DNA of 64,000 nucleotides, taken from Lycorma delicatula (Eukaryota; Arthropoda; Insecta; Hemiptera; Fulgoridae). Positions 12,066 through 25,499 of this stretch are shown one piece after another; positions within the stretch are counted from its first letter, which is position 1, and every line of letters starts with the position of its first letter. The translations under genes and the position numbers were made by a program. The DNA is taken from contig NC_134458.1 in assembly GCF_047948215.1 (NCBI RefSeq), positions 137,252,536-137,316,535 on the forward strand, in the 5' to 3' direction. The notes under the pieces are model-generated. The model worked only from the letters and a program-made list of their open reading frames with translations, made no database searches and was not told the origin of the DNA.

Positions 12066-13959
12066 TAATTATTTTAAGCATATCTTAGCTGTTTATCAAC
12101 TGATAAATGAGGTGTTATTTTGTTCATAGAATAAAGCTTAACACTTTATTTTATAATAAATTAATTAGATAATAATAACTCTCTGCAATCGATAATATGA
12201 TAATTACATTAATTATGTCATTATTTCATTTATAATACATTTTACACTCAACTCTTGGTCCACGTATCCAAAAATTACTTTAATAAAATCAGTCAATTGT
12301 GGCAAAAATATTATAGACTACAAAATAACAAAACAAATTTGAGCTATCAACAAGAGAGGAAATATGTGTAATCTTTTTACCTTAAGTTTCCCAAATAATT
12401 TTCTTAAAGTTCTGCGCAAAAATACTTTGCAGATTAAAATAAAAATATATTATAATATCATTGAACTGTAACAACGAAATATTAAGCAATAATCATGACA
12501 AAAAAAATAGATATATTCATGTCGACATTTGACCACTACAAAATCTGTCTCTTAATACCTAAAAGAAACTCAACATAACTTACTCAAAAAATTAAAAAAA
12601 AAAATCATTGAAATCTATGCTTCGGTAATAATTGCTTTAACATACATAAAAAAATTGCGCATGGGTCGAATTAATTGAAAGCCTCCCCTTTTTTAAATCT
12701 ATTTTGAAAAAATCACAATAAACATGATTATTTCCTGTACAATATATATATAATTTAAACACTGAATTTACGTTATATTTCAATAAAAGATAAGATAACT
12801 TTCTCATTTTTTAATTCATATTAAAAATTTTATAAAATTCATATTTTAAAATGTAGTGGAAGGTGTAATAGATAAAGCTCACTTAAGTTTCAGAAAGAGT
12901 ACTGGTTGTTACACGAGAGGCATCTTTCTGGCCCTTACAACTATTTTAGAAAGCAGATTTAAACCCTTCTACATTTTTCGATACAGATAAAGAATTTTAA
13001 ATGTAAATGGATTAAATTTTTTTAAATTACAAAATAATATTCAGAATCAAAAAAGACCTACTCAAGAAGGGAGCGAAACAAGAATATACTGTGTCTCCAT
13101 TGCCTTTCAATTTAAACAAAGGGCACTAAAAAACATAAGAAGATGGAATTATCCAAGTAGGGAAAACATTATCATTTTAAGATTTGCTGGTGACATTGTT
13201 CTTTTGTAAAAAACTAAAATGACAGATTTTTTTTTAAAAAAGAAATTCATTTTGGAAAAAATAAAACTAAAAAATATAATGAAATCTGACAGACGGGAGA
13301 ATAATGAATAATTAAATACTAAGGTATACGATATATACTCGTAATACACCAGAAATAAAATAATATTGTTACCTAGAAAGTAAAATTATAAATAAATGAT
13401 GTTTCGTTTTGCAAGCAGCATAATGTTTAGCCTAGTAAAAAACTTAACTATTCACTTTCTGAATACAGTTAAAAAATACTTTCTAATCAACGTAAAGATT
13501 TAATCAACAGAGATTTATTTGTAATAATTTACTCTTGATTCTTTAAAAGTAGAACAAATATGAAACCCAAAATATTTTGGAAAACTAAACTTTACGAAAC
13601 ATCTGTCTTTTTTTTAAATGTATGATTACATTAAATGTATGATTTAGTCCTTGTTTGAAAAAAATATTAAGTAATAAGGTTTATTACAAATGTAGTAAAA
13701 TATGGCAGAATTATTTTTTTTTTGGGGGGGGGAGGGCGAAAAACGTGTTCACGTTATCAACGCCCGAAAAATAAAAACAAAGTATAAAAAAAAACATAAA
13801 ATAAGCAAACACAAAAATCAAACAAATAAAAAAATACTTAAACTAATATATTAAAAAACAAACAAAAAAGGGAAAACCCACACTACTCTCACAGCTAACT
13901 GAAGAATTACTTGTAACTATTACATCAAATTAAGTTCTTAAAAATAACTAATATTCAAA

Positions 13960-13961
<2 letters not shown>
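12066..13961. other. AT-rich stretch with a T/G homopolymer switch
   Basis: No gene. At 13713-13732 a run of T switches directly to a run of nine G, followed by AGGGCG. The G run could form unusual DNA structure and is hypermutable. The rest is AT-rich. Confidence 0.5.

Positions 13962-14001
<40 letters not shown>
13962..14001. repeat. (AT)n microsatellite
   Basis: Uninterrupted TA dinucleotide run of about 20 units. Confidence 0.95.
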
Positions 14002-14006
<5 letters not shown>

Positions 14007-14084
14007 AAACTAATATAAAATATAAATAGTTGTATCAACAATAACATTAAATACTATATAAAATACTAATACGTCGAAGAAATA

Positions 14085-14800
14085 AAATTACCCGGCGTCA
14101 TAAAACTTCTTTGTCATTGCCCAGAATTCGACGAATGTTACTGGGAAATTTAAATTTGCGACGCAAGCCGCATAACGCACGCAATCCACAAGGATGTGGC
14201 GCACAGTCAAGCGGCAGTTGCATCGTACACATAGTGGTGCATGTCCAGCTGACATGAGGTACTTGTGTGTAATTGGTATGTCCTATCCGCTATCAATAGA
14301 ATATGAGTAGCTCTTGTATGTCCTATCCACAATCGGCAAAGGACCACTTCCTCACGATGAATTTTCTTCTATGAGAAATCCCATGGCAACACAGAACCTT
14401 TAATGTGCCAGAGTTTGTTATCTGCTGTAGCCGTCCACTCATCCTGTCACTTTGCGCGAACAGGGAGTTTTACATAGCTAATAAAGTCGGATGCAGTAAC
14501 ACGGATAGTGAAGGGTGGTGGACTGCATGTGCCTTAGCAGCGCAATCTGCACGTTCATTACCCGGAATCCTCACGTGGCTAGGGATCCAGCAGAAACTCA
14601 CTTGTGTGTTGCGAAGGTTCAACCCGGCGATTACATTGTAAATTTCGGTGACGATAGGATGTCTGAAAAAAAAATTTCCTAAGCCCTGGAGAGCACTATA
14701 CGAGTCACTACAAATTAGGATATGACGGTACTTAGGGTTAATGATATTCAAAGCCTTATTTATAGCATATAATTCAGCAGTAAAGACTCGTAATACCAGA
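14085..14800 (-). pseudogene. 3' end of an RNase H-bearing non-LTR retrotransposon (I-group-like), broken
   Basis: The minus strand encodes, from high to low coordinate, RVFTAELYAINKAL (the RNase H glutamate block), then ILICSDSYSAL (the aspartate block), then CWIPSHVRIPGNERADCAAK (the HxGxxGNExAD block, with Gly replaced by Arg in HVRIPG). Downstream, in other frames, come WSFADCG, RIGHT and a Cys-His tail LCVRCNCRLTVRHILVDC. In autonomous elements this part removes the RNA template strand, and the Cys-His tail follows it. The open stretch 14470-14751 is only part of the domain. Frameshifts and a local repeat of 'GTATGTCCTATCC' (about 14275-14330) break the remainder, and no RT palm is present. 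It is an old 5'-truncated copy, related in type to the fragment at 54755-55640 but clearly diverged. Confidence 0.85.
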
Positions 14801-14865
14801 AATCAAAAGACAAGAGAGTTTTCATCTACACAGTACAAGGAACTAGAAATTCATTAAAATAATTG

Positions 14866-14921
14866 TGTGTGTGCATCTCTCTCTCTCCCTCTCTCTCTCT
14901 CTCTCGCGTGCGTGTGTGTCA
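14866..14921. repeat. Compound (GT)n/(CT)n/(GT)n microsatellite
   Basis: Short GT repeats flank a CT-rich run (CTCTCTCTCTCCCTCTCTCT) and end in CGTGCGTGTGTGTC. Confidence 0.9.
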
Positions 14922-15926
14922 CATGTGGTTGTGATAAATAGGCAATAGGAAAATTTGTAGACATTTGTATTGAAATGTTACAATAAGATGTTATAAAAAA
15001 AATTAATGAAGTCCCTCAGAAGTTGGCTAATCTTACATTGTTTGTCCAAAAATAAGTGCAAAAAGCCGGAAAACAATCGCACAAATTGGCATTTAAACTG
15101 ACTGCCATCACAACCGACACGTAAGTAAATGGGATGTCAACTATACATCCCTCCCCAATCTAATGAATTACTACCTTACAGAAAAAGAAACCCTACTGGT
15201 TTCCCTACACGTATCTTATCTACAAAACTCATGGTACTGCTTGCTAACCCTCACCACTCAAGTCTAATCAAATATATAGCCAACTGGAACGGAACGCAAG
15301 TGTGTCGGGGGATGTTTTATCCTACTATTTATTGTAGAGCCTAGAGATCAGTACGTTCGTGTTTGGTGTTTCTATTTATCTGGCAGGTCTTAAATTCTAA
15401 TAACGGTTACGTATTTTATTTAAATTTCCGTTTTTTAAATGGGCGGAGTTTGGGACTGCGTTCCGATCCGTTATAGATCGTGGGTATGATAAAATTTTAC
15501 TAGGGTTATTCCTTGAGAGATTAGAAAAGTATGCAAAGTATATGCGTCCTTCTTCCGACACGGTTCCCCTTCAGTTCGTCCATTGAAGGCCTTTCGGTCT
15601 AGCAGGTGTGTACCTGATCAGGCCCTAGTTTTTTGGAGAGTGTAATGCACCCCCTTCGCGAAGAGAGTTCCATATAATGGCTGGAGGCGGTTACCTGCTA
15701 ATTACTGTAAGATGAAGGAAGGATAGGAAATCTTGGTTGTGGAGATTTTTTTCTTCTTTTTCATCTTCATTTTCTTCTTCTTGCGGTCTAGGCTTTGCTG
15801 TCGTGGGACGACATTTTTGCTTCTAATGAATCTTCTACAGCCAGCTAACTATAACGGCCTCTTAACCTTAAGACGCTTTGTATCTACATATATATATTTA
15901 TTTATACCCTCACTTATTCTTACTTA

Positions 15927-15928
<2 letters not shown>
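14922..15928. other. Unassigned moderately GC-rich stretch
   Basis: From about 15290 to 15870 the sequence is richer in G and C and is not low-complexity, unlike its surroundings. It contains a GGCCTTTCGGTCTAGCAGGTG segment (15587-15607), a near-palindromic TTCGCGAAG (15655-15663) and a CT-rich block at 15745-15785. There is no open reading frame with recognisable domains. It could be the untranslated end of a mobile element or a regulatory island. Confidence 0.3.

Positions 15929-15989
<61 letters not shown>
15929..15989. repeat. (CA)n microsatellite
   Basis: About 30 uninterrupted CA units. Confidence 0.97.
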
Positions 15990-15991
<2 letters not shown>

Positions 15992-16840
15992 AACCAAGAT
16001 ACACACTCCGAAACCAAGGAAAAAGAATTACAGTACTTTATCAATTAAACAAATTATACTCGTAGAAGAACGGTACAATTTTTCTTCCAAGTAAAAGTAG
16101 TCCAAAGGAGAATTACTACTTAGGAGATAAAATGAAAGTAGTCGCTGAAAAAGAATATAAAATGCTTGAATAAAGTGTTAAATGTGTAAAAGTCGAGTGT
16201 AGGATAGCAGATTTGTGTAAAACACAATAGGATATTACTTAAATCATTTTAAAACAGAATTTTTTTTTGTCAGTTAAAATTTTTTAATGGGTAGGTATTA
16301 TCATTTGATATTTCTAGGTTCAGCGGTTCAATTAGATGTCTACCGCACAGACAGATATAAACAACACTAGGATAGTTAGAAGATTCAAAGGGAACCCTTA
16401 TCATAATGTAAAATTAAATCGCGTGAAAAATAATCGAAACAAATAAATGAAAATAAAAATTGAAGAGTACAAGACAAGAAATGACACGAATAGTAAAAAG
16501 AAAAAATCAAGAATAACCGAATAAAGTAAAAACACGGTAAACAAGAGCAATAAGAGGGGGAAAATATGTACGTTATTCTGATTTGTGGCCTATTTATGTT
16601 CGTTCATCTCAGGGTGTGTTTATCATATACAACATACGTTGTTATACTGCTGTTGCGAAACGTGTACTGAATGTCACATCCCTCTTTTAGCGCCCATATA
16701 ATAAAGCACACAACCTCCCTAGCCGTACTTCCCCCGCGACGAAACTAATTACCAACATTTTACTACATGTACCCCCCGTTATAAACTAAACATGTAAATT
16801 TTGCAAATATAGGCTGCAGTTAAAAATACCTTATATACAT
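15990..16840. other. Non-coding stretch, nothing recognised
   Basis: AT-rich with no gene or repeat signature. Confidence 0.5.
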
Positions 16841-16891
16841 ACATACACGCGCGATTGCGCGCGCTCACACACACACACACACACACACACA
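16841..16891. repeat. (CG/CA)n compound microsatellite
   Basis: ACACGCGCGATTGCGCGCGC is followed by about 13 CA units. The GCGCGATTGCGCGC part is an inverted repeat. Confidence 0.9.
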
Positions 16892-18330
16892 AATAACTAT
16901 ATTCATATCTGTATGAATTACCAAATGGTGAAGAACTTTTCAGAAAATAAAAAAAAATTATTAAATATACCAACATTAAACAGAAAATTACTCTTTTTTT
17001 CAAAAGTAATTTTATTTTCACTAAAGAATTATAAACACATAAGGTAAAATTAAAAAAAAAAATTATTATTACTACGACTGGATTGCATGATTACATATTC
17101 AAAAACATAAATCAGTTATTTCTAGTTAAACAATTAAGTCACCATCATGTTATCTGGTGTTAGAAATTAAACTCAATTCGGTGTTGTCTTAAAAATATGA
17201 AATCAGGTAAGAACTTAAGAGCGATTATTCTTTATTTAATAGATGCGATTTATTTTTTTTATTTTATCTCTGTCCAATTTTTTTAACGTTTGTATTAGTT
17301 TACATTTTTTTAAATTTTTCCCTTATTTATTATTATTACGATAAGAGTAGACTTAACAAAAAAAAGACACTGCTTGTATGAAAATAATAAATATAGAAAT
17401 GGTACGACGTAAAATTATTGTGCCATCGTGCTAGAGCAAAAGTTTTTATAAAATGGAAATGTGTATAAGTTTTTAAGTAAATCTTTCTGGTCATTTTCTT
17501 AAATTTTGTGTAAATATTATAAAATAGTATACATATTATTATAAAATATCAAAATGTCATAGGGTATGTAAATAAAATATAATTTTACGTAAATAATTTA
17601 CTATTTACAGCATTTTAAAATAACTTTCAAAATCGGATCAGTTATTTTTTATCAAATAAGAAAAATCGTGGACCAATCTGATAAAGAATATACAAAAAAA
17701 AAGTTTAACATACGAATTTAACTGAAAACTTACCTTTTTGCAAAACGGTTAATTGATAACCTTCCGGATTAGAAACCGAACAGAACAAAGATAAATTAAG
17801 TTCAGCAGTTATAATCATCTCAATTATTTTTCAAGTACAAGAAACAAAACTGTTTTATGTAGTACCACAAATTTTGTGAATTATAAAAATTTTACGTAAA
17901 AAAATAAAATTTATGAAAATAGCCAAGAATATAGATAAGAAGATTATTTCTACAATAAATACTACGTAAATAGAATTACATAGGCAGGTTTCTGTGTTAA
18001 CAGTTTATTTAAACCTGTATCTTTGCAAACACATAAAAAAGTTACATAACATTTTTTGCCGGAAAACCAAAACATCCGTGATATATACATAAGCAGTTAA
18101 CTTCAAAAAGCACATTAAAATGTAAAAAGAACGTAAATAATGTAATTTTCTTTTAATTTCGACTTTTTTATTTCGGATTCACATTTATTTTTAAAAGCTA
18201 TTTAATCAGTAAATGATAGGGGCTAAATTTAATAAAAAAAAACTTCAAAACAATATAAAATTCTGTAGAAATTAAACGTTGGGAGGTTGATAATTTTTTT
18301 TGTACCTTACTTTTGCTCCTGGATACCTGA
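16892..18330. other. AT-rich non-coding stretch
   Basis: No gene or recognisable element. Homopolymer-rich AT sequence. Confidence 0.5.
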
Positions 18331-18965
18331 CATTAAGAAAATAATGGTACACGAGATGGTGGGGAAAAACGAATAAAATGGGGGGGAGGGGAGTAAAGTT
18401 TCGAAAAAGACAATTTAAGAGGTAGTTTAAAAGACCGACTGTAGCGGTAGAATAATAGTAGAATGTTTAATCCGGCCGAGAATGAAGTGCAGTGAAGTGC
18501 AGATCGTATATACACACAGTACACTGAAGTGTCTCTGGTATTCCGCGCTGTATATCAGTGGGATCAAGTAACACATAGAAAGAGCAAAGCTAAGAGTTGT
18601 AGTGAAGTCAGGGTATACTACTGTTTTATAAGCGACTGTTTAAACTTCTTAAGTCTGTGTCGGAATACGGCGGACGAACGACCAAAACGGGACGGAGGGG
18701 GATCTCTTGGCTCGCGCCAGAACAGAAACATCCATAAAAGTCACTTGCCTGGAATGAAACGACAATAAACTATAGAAATAAATCACTGAAACAGCTTCCC
18801 CTGCTCTATCCTTCCGCTGATTTGCCGGTACGATTAGAAGAGACCGAGTAAATGTGTTTTCTTTACTAAGAGACGGCTGCCTTGTCGGTACGCGCCAGCA
18901 GACATCAGCAGCAGCCATATTGCCACTGCCCCGCATACGCGCGCGTACGTGAGACCTCCATCTAT
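18331..18965. other. GC-elevated island with purine-rich strand bias
   Basis: Positions 18355-18400 are strongly G-rich on the plus strand (GGGGGGGAGGGGAG). The following 500 bases are non-repetitive and GC-elevated, ending in CGCATACGCGCGCGTACGTG (about 18931-18950). Small open frames on both strands (18333-18524 minus, 18529-18768 plus, 18649-18936 minus) lack domains. This is a candidate regulatory island by composition only. Confidence 0.35.
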
Positions 18966-19724
18966 AAACGCTTTATTCGCTCGTATTTGAATGACGTATA
19001 AAATAAATACGATCTTACCCCTTTACTAAAAATTTCCTACCTTTTTTATAACATCCTTTTAAAAAAACTAACGCGAACCAAGAAAATGTTATCAAAACCG
19101 CTTATTCCTTATTTATATTTTTAATATACAAGCTAAATAAGCGTCATTACTCGGATAAAGATTTTCATAATGGAACTGACAAACGTAAAAGAACCGTTCC
19201 ATTACGTACGAAAATCCCTGCCCTACCGGTAATCAAAATACACGTGACAAACATATTACATGTAGTAATCATTTATATAAACATTAAACTGGATCTCAAT
19301 GAAATACACATTATGCACACTGTGTATTATTTAAGGTAATACTTAAAGCAGTTTCTTTTACGTTTATTTTATAGTTAAATATATTCATACAGGACATTAT
19401 ATGAAGTTTTTCTTTCCATTATAATTCATAAATGGTAAAAAAGTGAAAAGGTAAATGTAAATTGTAAAAAAAGGACGTTCCCTTATCATCAATGGCATTT
19501 TTACAATTTTATAGATTTAAAGAAACACACGAAATGTATTTTAACTTAAAATATTTTTATCAGTAACATGCTTACACCTCCGTAAAAAAATTCCAGGTGT
19601 TATATATAATTATATTTTCCGAAGTTTATGTAAATACTACTGAAAAAATATTCTCCGAAAAAATTACGACTTAAAATAAATTAATGAAAAAAATACAAAT
19701 ACAAAGCAAAGCTAAGCGATTACT
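18966..19724. other. AT-rich spacer
   Basis: No gene or recognisable element. Confidence 0.5.
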
Positions 19725-19850
19725 GTGATAAACTGCAAAACAAGATTACGCTCAAAAACCGTTTAAAAATGTTTTTTTTTTTAATCTAAACTTTTGATAG
19801 CTATTTTGATTGTTAAACAAACATCAGTAGATACTACGGAAAAATAATAC
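19725..19850. repeat. Dispersed repeat, partner of 11755-11890
   Basis: Contains AAAACAAGATTACGCTC and, further on, CATCAGTAGATACTACGG, in the same order and spacing as the copy near 11.8 kb. The class is unknown. Confidence 0.45.
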
Positions 19851-21099
19851 GGAAAAAAAATGTAAATAAATGAAATAAATCAGTTGAAACACTATAAAAT
19901 GTGTATTTTTCGAATAAAACATTAATATATAAATAACTGTTATCGCATACAAGAAGTAAAAATTCATTTTCGTAATGTGTATACTAATAAACAAATAAAC
20001 GTAAGTCCTGTATGGAATTTTAAGTCTAGTAAAAGATGTGTATGTTTCTCATTTGAGCAGTGTAAGGGAAACCAAGCAAGGGAGGCGAATATATAGAGTA
20101 TGCATCCAATATATAGAGTACACTATGCATCGAAGAAAAAGAATATCTTGATAGTCTTCTAAAAAAAAAGGACAGTCGCATCAAAATAATGCATAAACAA
20201 AGATTAGACCTGAATTGTATTTTAAATGCGAGATAAGTGCAATATTTTTTAACAGACAACTAATATTTCTACTACTTTTAATAGAAACTCTTCTTTCCTT
20301 TATAAAGTTTTTTTCATTCAATTTTAAACATAGATTATTAAACTATACACATAATTTAATAGCATTTTTGAAACACATAATTCGGTGCAAAAAAATATAA
20401 CTTCCCTTCTTTTCATCCAGAAGTAGGAAATTTAAAAAAATGCTCCCATATTGAAATGATATCATACAAATTTTTAGAAATATTTGAACGTTAAAGTTTT
20501 CTCTTAAATATACTTAAACACTATTTTGTTTCTTAACAGAATTATAAAAGAACTAGCGTTGATGAGAAAACAGCAAAAAATCCTTTAGACATGTAACTTA
20601 ACCAACAATTTTTTTTTCTGTATAAGTTTTACACAAATGAAACGTATAAATAGGCAATTTTTATTAATTTATATAACTCGATTTTTTTTTTCTTAAGGAT
20701 AAGCTTTTCGATTCTAGACGCTTATTGAAATCTAATATGAACACTGAGCTCTGTTAACCATGCACTATGATCTTTCTTATTGCACATCCCCACATCAAGA
20801 GCAATTTCGTTCTTATCAGACTGCACACGGAACCGAGTATGTGTAACAGTTATCGAAATACTTTTACACATACAATAATATATCTGAGATAATTCGATAC
20901 AAATTCGATACAAAATTAATAAACATGCAGAATACATTAAAACTATGTGTTACAGACTATAATACTAGGCGATGTAAATTTGAAACAAAAAATAAAAGAT
21001 AAAAATGTGTACAACAGATAAGAACACAGAAATAATATCAAAAAGTTCTTTAGTTTATTAACGGAAACGGAACGTTATATTTTAGAGTAATAAAATTTG
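19851..21099. other. AT-rich spacer
   Basis: No gene. A small direct repeat of 'AATATATAGAGTA' is present near 20085-20120. Confidence 0.5.
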
Positions 21100-21570
21100 C
21101 CAGCGACTACAAATCATGTGGTTATAAAACAGAAAAGAGGAAAAAATTATTATTTGGTAGGAGAAAGAATTTGTTTGTTGTCGAGGAAGAAGAAGGAGAT
21201 GATGGGACAGGAGTAGTAGCGGTTGGTTGCATGAGAAACAGCCCTTATGAGGCAAATAATCCATGAAAGAGAGCAAAGAAGAAGGCGAGTGGATGCGCCG
21301 AGTGTATGCCTGCCTAATAATGTGTGGGTGTTCGTGTAATATGCAAACAGTAGCAGAAGTCAATTTGGTTAACGGATATACCTGTAGTGGTGGCGGTGTG
21401 ATATTGTAAGCCGAGGGGGAAGGGATTCTGAAGAGGGGTATGAGTTCTGCTGGAGAGGAGGGTCGGAATAGTGTAGTGTGGTGTGCGGTAGGCTATGGCC
21501 CAGAGAGACCGCCGAACAATTCAACCGGCTAAAATGCGATCAGGTTACCAGTTATAAATACAGAGAATTA
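21100..21570. other. GC-elevated, purine-rich island
   Basis: The plus strand is rich in G and A (GGAAGAAGAAGGAGATGATG at 21185-21204; GGGAAGGGATTCTGAAGAGG at 21417-21436) and not low-complexity. The minus-strand open frame 21082-21363 is the pyrimidine complement and has no domain. It is compositionally like the other islands. No function can be assigned. Confidence 0.35.
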
Positions 21571-23014
21571 CTCTGCTACAGTGTGTTGCAATTTCATAAT
21601 AGCTCCCAGAAGAATCAACCCTTTTTGTTCACATTATTATATCATGCCTAGCAGCTTCTATTTCGGCTCGGTTTGCTAGTTACTTACGTACTTACTTCCA
21701 TCTCGGCCCGAATTATGAGTGTCACCTCGCCTTCTTCTATACACTACCATCCGAAAGCCCGAACAAACCAACAACTAAACTTTATTCTTTTTCGCGAAAG
21801 GGGGGTAAGAGGGGGTAAAAACACACGGGGATGCCTCCAAAAAGACTACCATAGGGACATCACTAATGCAAACAACCCCTAACCTTCTTAAAATACCAAC
21901 CCCTCTGCCGTCTCACACTCTTTTCCTATCCTCTAACTTTCCTTTTTACGAATGCTTTTCCACCTTATACTCTATACCACTTAGTTTTATATGAATATAT
22001 ATATCAAATTAATCCACGAACGTATATTACATTATTTCTATCCGTGATATAACTTACATCCGGCTCCGTAACATTCTTTACGAGTACAATGTATCATAAA
22101 TTATAAACTCTTAAATGGGGTCAAGCTAACTTACACGCGGCTTGAAAACATATACATTTACATACGCTTAATTTACCCAAGCATCATAAATAATTTCCAC
22201 ATTATCCTTAAAAATATTCAAGAGACAAAATTAAAGTAATGTGACAAAGTTTGTATACGTAATATACATATATAACCGATATAATATTTGTGTATACGTA
22301 TGCGCACGTGCTTTTTTCTTTGATTATTTAAAAAGTTCTGCGATTATATTTTTCATAATGAAAATATTACTGTACAATACAATACAGTACAAAAGAAAAA
22401 ACTAATTTTAATTCACCGCTGAGTTATTGCGGTTTCCCAAGTACCATCTAAATAATTGAGATAATTATCGCTTTTTCGTAAGCTCTTAAATTTAAAAAAA
22501 AAAAAAAAAAATATTAATCGAACTGTTGAAGAAGACTCATCAGTCTCTGCACTGATTATTTTTACACGTATATTTTATTTTAAGTAAGCACGATCTAGAA
22601 AATAAAATTAATAGGAGCTGAAAATATAGATACCAATTAAAGTATTTTTCAGAATGCAAAAAATGTGTAATTTATTCTCGAAAGTGGGTGATTTTATCGA
22701 ACGATTTATATTTAACTGGATACAACCATGCGCCATACAGTTTTATGAATGAAGGAGGGTATTTCTTTAGGAAGCTATCCTTGAATAGCTTTTAAATATC
22801 TGAAACAGCAATTTTTTATCAACAAGTATTTAACATCGTCAGTGTTAGAATAATGCGCTTCTCTCACCACTAGAAAATAATTACCTAATAACCGGTTGTG
22901 TATTCTATTATAAAGAGCGCTTACTGCTAAAAGAATGCATGGAGCTGTCATCTAAGAAAGACAATAAAACTTGTGCAGATTCTTCCGGATATGAGATCAA
23001 TCGACTAAATGTAG
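21571..23014. other. Non-coding stretch
   Basis: No gene seen. A poly(A) run of about 19 bases lies at 22493-22511. The remaining sequence is AT-rich. Confidence 0.5.
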
Positions 23015-23344
23015 ATGGATTCACAGGCTGATCCCGGACCCCCACAGATGGTTGGCCTGCGAACCGTGGAGAAATGAGGTTCGAGCTGACCCGGTCACGG
23101 GTGGTTTAAGGCATACCTGTGCACGCGGACGCTGAGATTCTCCACGGAGTGCGATTATAGCGGGAAAGAGGATACCGCAGAACACACGGGGTTATTATGC
23201 GACCGGTTCCTGCATCATAGAGAAGCATGCCGGAGAGAATTTTGCGTGTTTACCCCGAAAAATATAATTGGGACTGTGATGCAGACCAAGCGATCTTGGC
23301 ACGGGGTGTACACTATATTGGTTAAAATTATGAGAAAGGGATGA
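23015..23344 (+). pseudogene. C-terminal end of an R1-like non-LTR retrotransposon ORF2
   Basis: The plus-strand reading starts at IHRLIPDPHRW (R1-type elements have W-T-H-R-L-I-P-D/N). After a small deletion and frame change near 23095 it runs GHGWFKAYL, then TECDYSGKEDTAEHTGLLC (C-x-x-S-x(8)-H-x(4)-C, with the second Cys of the usual CCHC motif changed to Ser), then SWHGVYTILVKIMRKG and a TGA stop at 23342-23344. This is the tail that follows the RT/RNase H region of R1-clade elements. The fragment is truncated at its 5' end and carries at least one frameshift. About 300 further bases may be 3' UTR. Confidence 0.82.
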
Positions 23345-23670
23345 CGGAAGAAGTGGAAGAGTGAAGAATTCCTCCTGAATCTCCCTTGGAGCAGTGTACA
23401 TATAAAGTATACACGGTCCCAAGATGGAGAAACAAAAAGTAGAGGGGTTCTTCCGGATGTTCCTTTCTCACTATCTACTCCTTTTCCTTCTCCTTGATCC
23501 TCTTCATGGGTTCTGTGGGGTTAATTAAACCCGTTTTAGTCCACCCTAAGGATTCTGGGACTTGTAGAGGCAAAACGCCCTTGATGTTATCTAATAAAGA
23601 GAGATTACCTGTAAGCCTGTTCAGCAATTCTGTTTACTGTCCGGTGGCTGCATGCTAATGGCTGAATTGC
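23345..23670 (+). mobile_element. Probable 3' UTR of the R1-like fragment
   Basis: Follows the TGA of the R1-like fragment without a break in composition (GC-richer than the flank) up to about 23665, where AT-rich DNA resumes. It contains a pyrimidine-rich stretch at 23460-23505. There is no clear poly(A), and the boundary is by composition only. Confidence 0.4.
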
Positions 23671-25499
23671 CTAAGAAGTGGAACAGAACTTACTAATCTT
23701 TTCTAAAATACAATACAGGAAATTTGATAAACATTATTTATTAAAATTGTATAATTTTGTTCTTTTTGCACAAGAAGATGAGGAGACCTTTAAAAAAATT
23801 AATAACGGCTCCAAGACAGTAAATGTAATATTCAACTCCCTCATAAAAGGAATCAATACAGGAATTATCATATAAGCAATTATTTTTTTATAAAATTTTC
23901 TACAGAACTATTTTATATTATTTTTATCATGTATTGATAATAAATGCAAAGAAAAATCCGTTTAAATACAGTCTATTCAATATAAGTAACTTAAATTGGA
24001 AGCGCATTTCAGTAATTAATCAGTCACCAACAGTAGATACAGAAGAATAAGTAGAAATACACTTAAGTAAAGAAATGAAACTGAAAATACACAAAAAAAT
24101 AAATATTTACAAAACACTACATAATAGTACTTCTATATGTATTATTAATAAAAAAACTTCAGACTATCAAAATCTAAAATAAATATTTTTGTAAACTACG
24201 AATACTTAAATATTAAAACCAGACTAGATGTAGTTTTTTTTTTTACTTTTGTTAATTATTCTGTACTTATTAATTAAGACCGTTTAAAAATCGAAATACG
24301 TATCTTCTAATTTAAAAATTTAATTTTCCGTAATTTTTATGTAAAAGAGCGTTTTTTTTTTTTTTTTTTTTTTTTTTTGCTTTACTAGTTTATTTTAAGT
24401 TTAGGCATTCCCTAAGGGATATAAAAGCAAACTGCTAATTGTTTAAGAAGGGGTTAAATTTCACTAACGATTATCTTATCCCAGAAACATTACGAGTTGG
24501 AAAAGTGATAAAATGCAAAGGAAAAGAATATATTTATATATATCTGGAAATGAGATTAAACGAAAATTAATCAACTATTTATAATTTTTTTCTAAACGTA
24601 AGAGATGTTTGAAAATAGGTTCTTAAGTCTCTTCCTGCATTAGCTTACGTTTTAAGATATTTCAATAATGACCATTGACGGCTGTACACCACATCTCTCC
24701 CTAGTTTTAAAAAATCCAAAATTTATTTTTCTACGGCTGTATAATAACGTTTGAACTACGCGGCTGGAACCTGTATCACAATTAGGGTCATTATTTAACA
24801 GATTTTCATTATGATGTAGGTGTTCAACCAATCAAAAAGGCCTACTCTTTTTAACCAGTGACCAATCAGAAGCGGTATTGTTTAATGTACTACCTGTTTT
24901 TTACTTTGATTTTAAACCGATTTAGTAGTTAGCAAGCAGAGGTTAATTTGAAAGTACACCAATCGGTAACTGTTTCTATATTACACTGATTATCATTTCG
25001 TTAATTATGTCAGATTCTGAAAAAGAAAGGAATACATTTCTGAGGAAGAAATGTTTTAACACAGATATCAAAAAAAAGGCGGAACTTTTGCCACAGAAAT
25101 GTATTGTTTAGTATTTTTTTTTTTTAAATAAAAAAATATTCCGTAAACAATGAATTCTATCACCGATTTAAATCAACAATCCCAATATTTTCTCAGCCGT
25201 AGAAAAAATACGATATGCAACTCTCTAAACTGACCATTACTGCATTCTTGCGAAGTTTTAAACACGAGCCTTGGCGAGTGCCGTAACCAACTTTTCACTC
25301 GTGCGTTAATTATTATCATTATAAGCTATTCTTATAATCATAAAAGAAGTAACAATCAGAAATAAACAGGTTCCGTACATTGTAATCAACAGTTATCATC
25401 TTATTTTACTATTACATTATTCTAACCGAACAGTATATAGCATTCAAATACATAAAAGGTTTGTTTGGGAAAAGGCTGTGTAAAATTACATGATTGAAC
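23671..25499. other. AT-rich stretch with a poly(T) run
   Basis: No gene recognised. A run of about 26 T at 24353-24378 could be the tail of a minus-strand retroposon, but no body is visible to its right. Open frame 23678-23875 has no domain. Confidence 0.5.

Noticed and set aside
15733..16065. 110-codon plus-strand open frame
   Set aside because: It runs through a CT-rich block and a (CA)30 microsatellite (Thr-His repeat), so it is an artefact of simple sequence.
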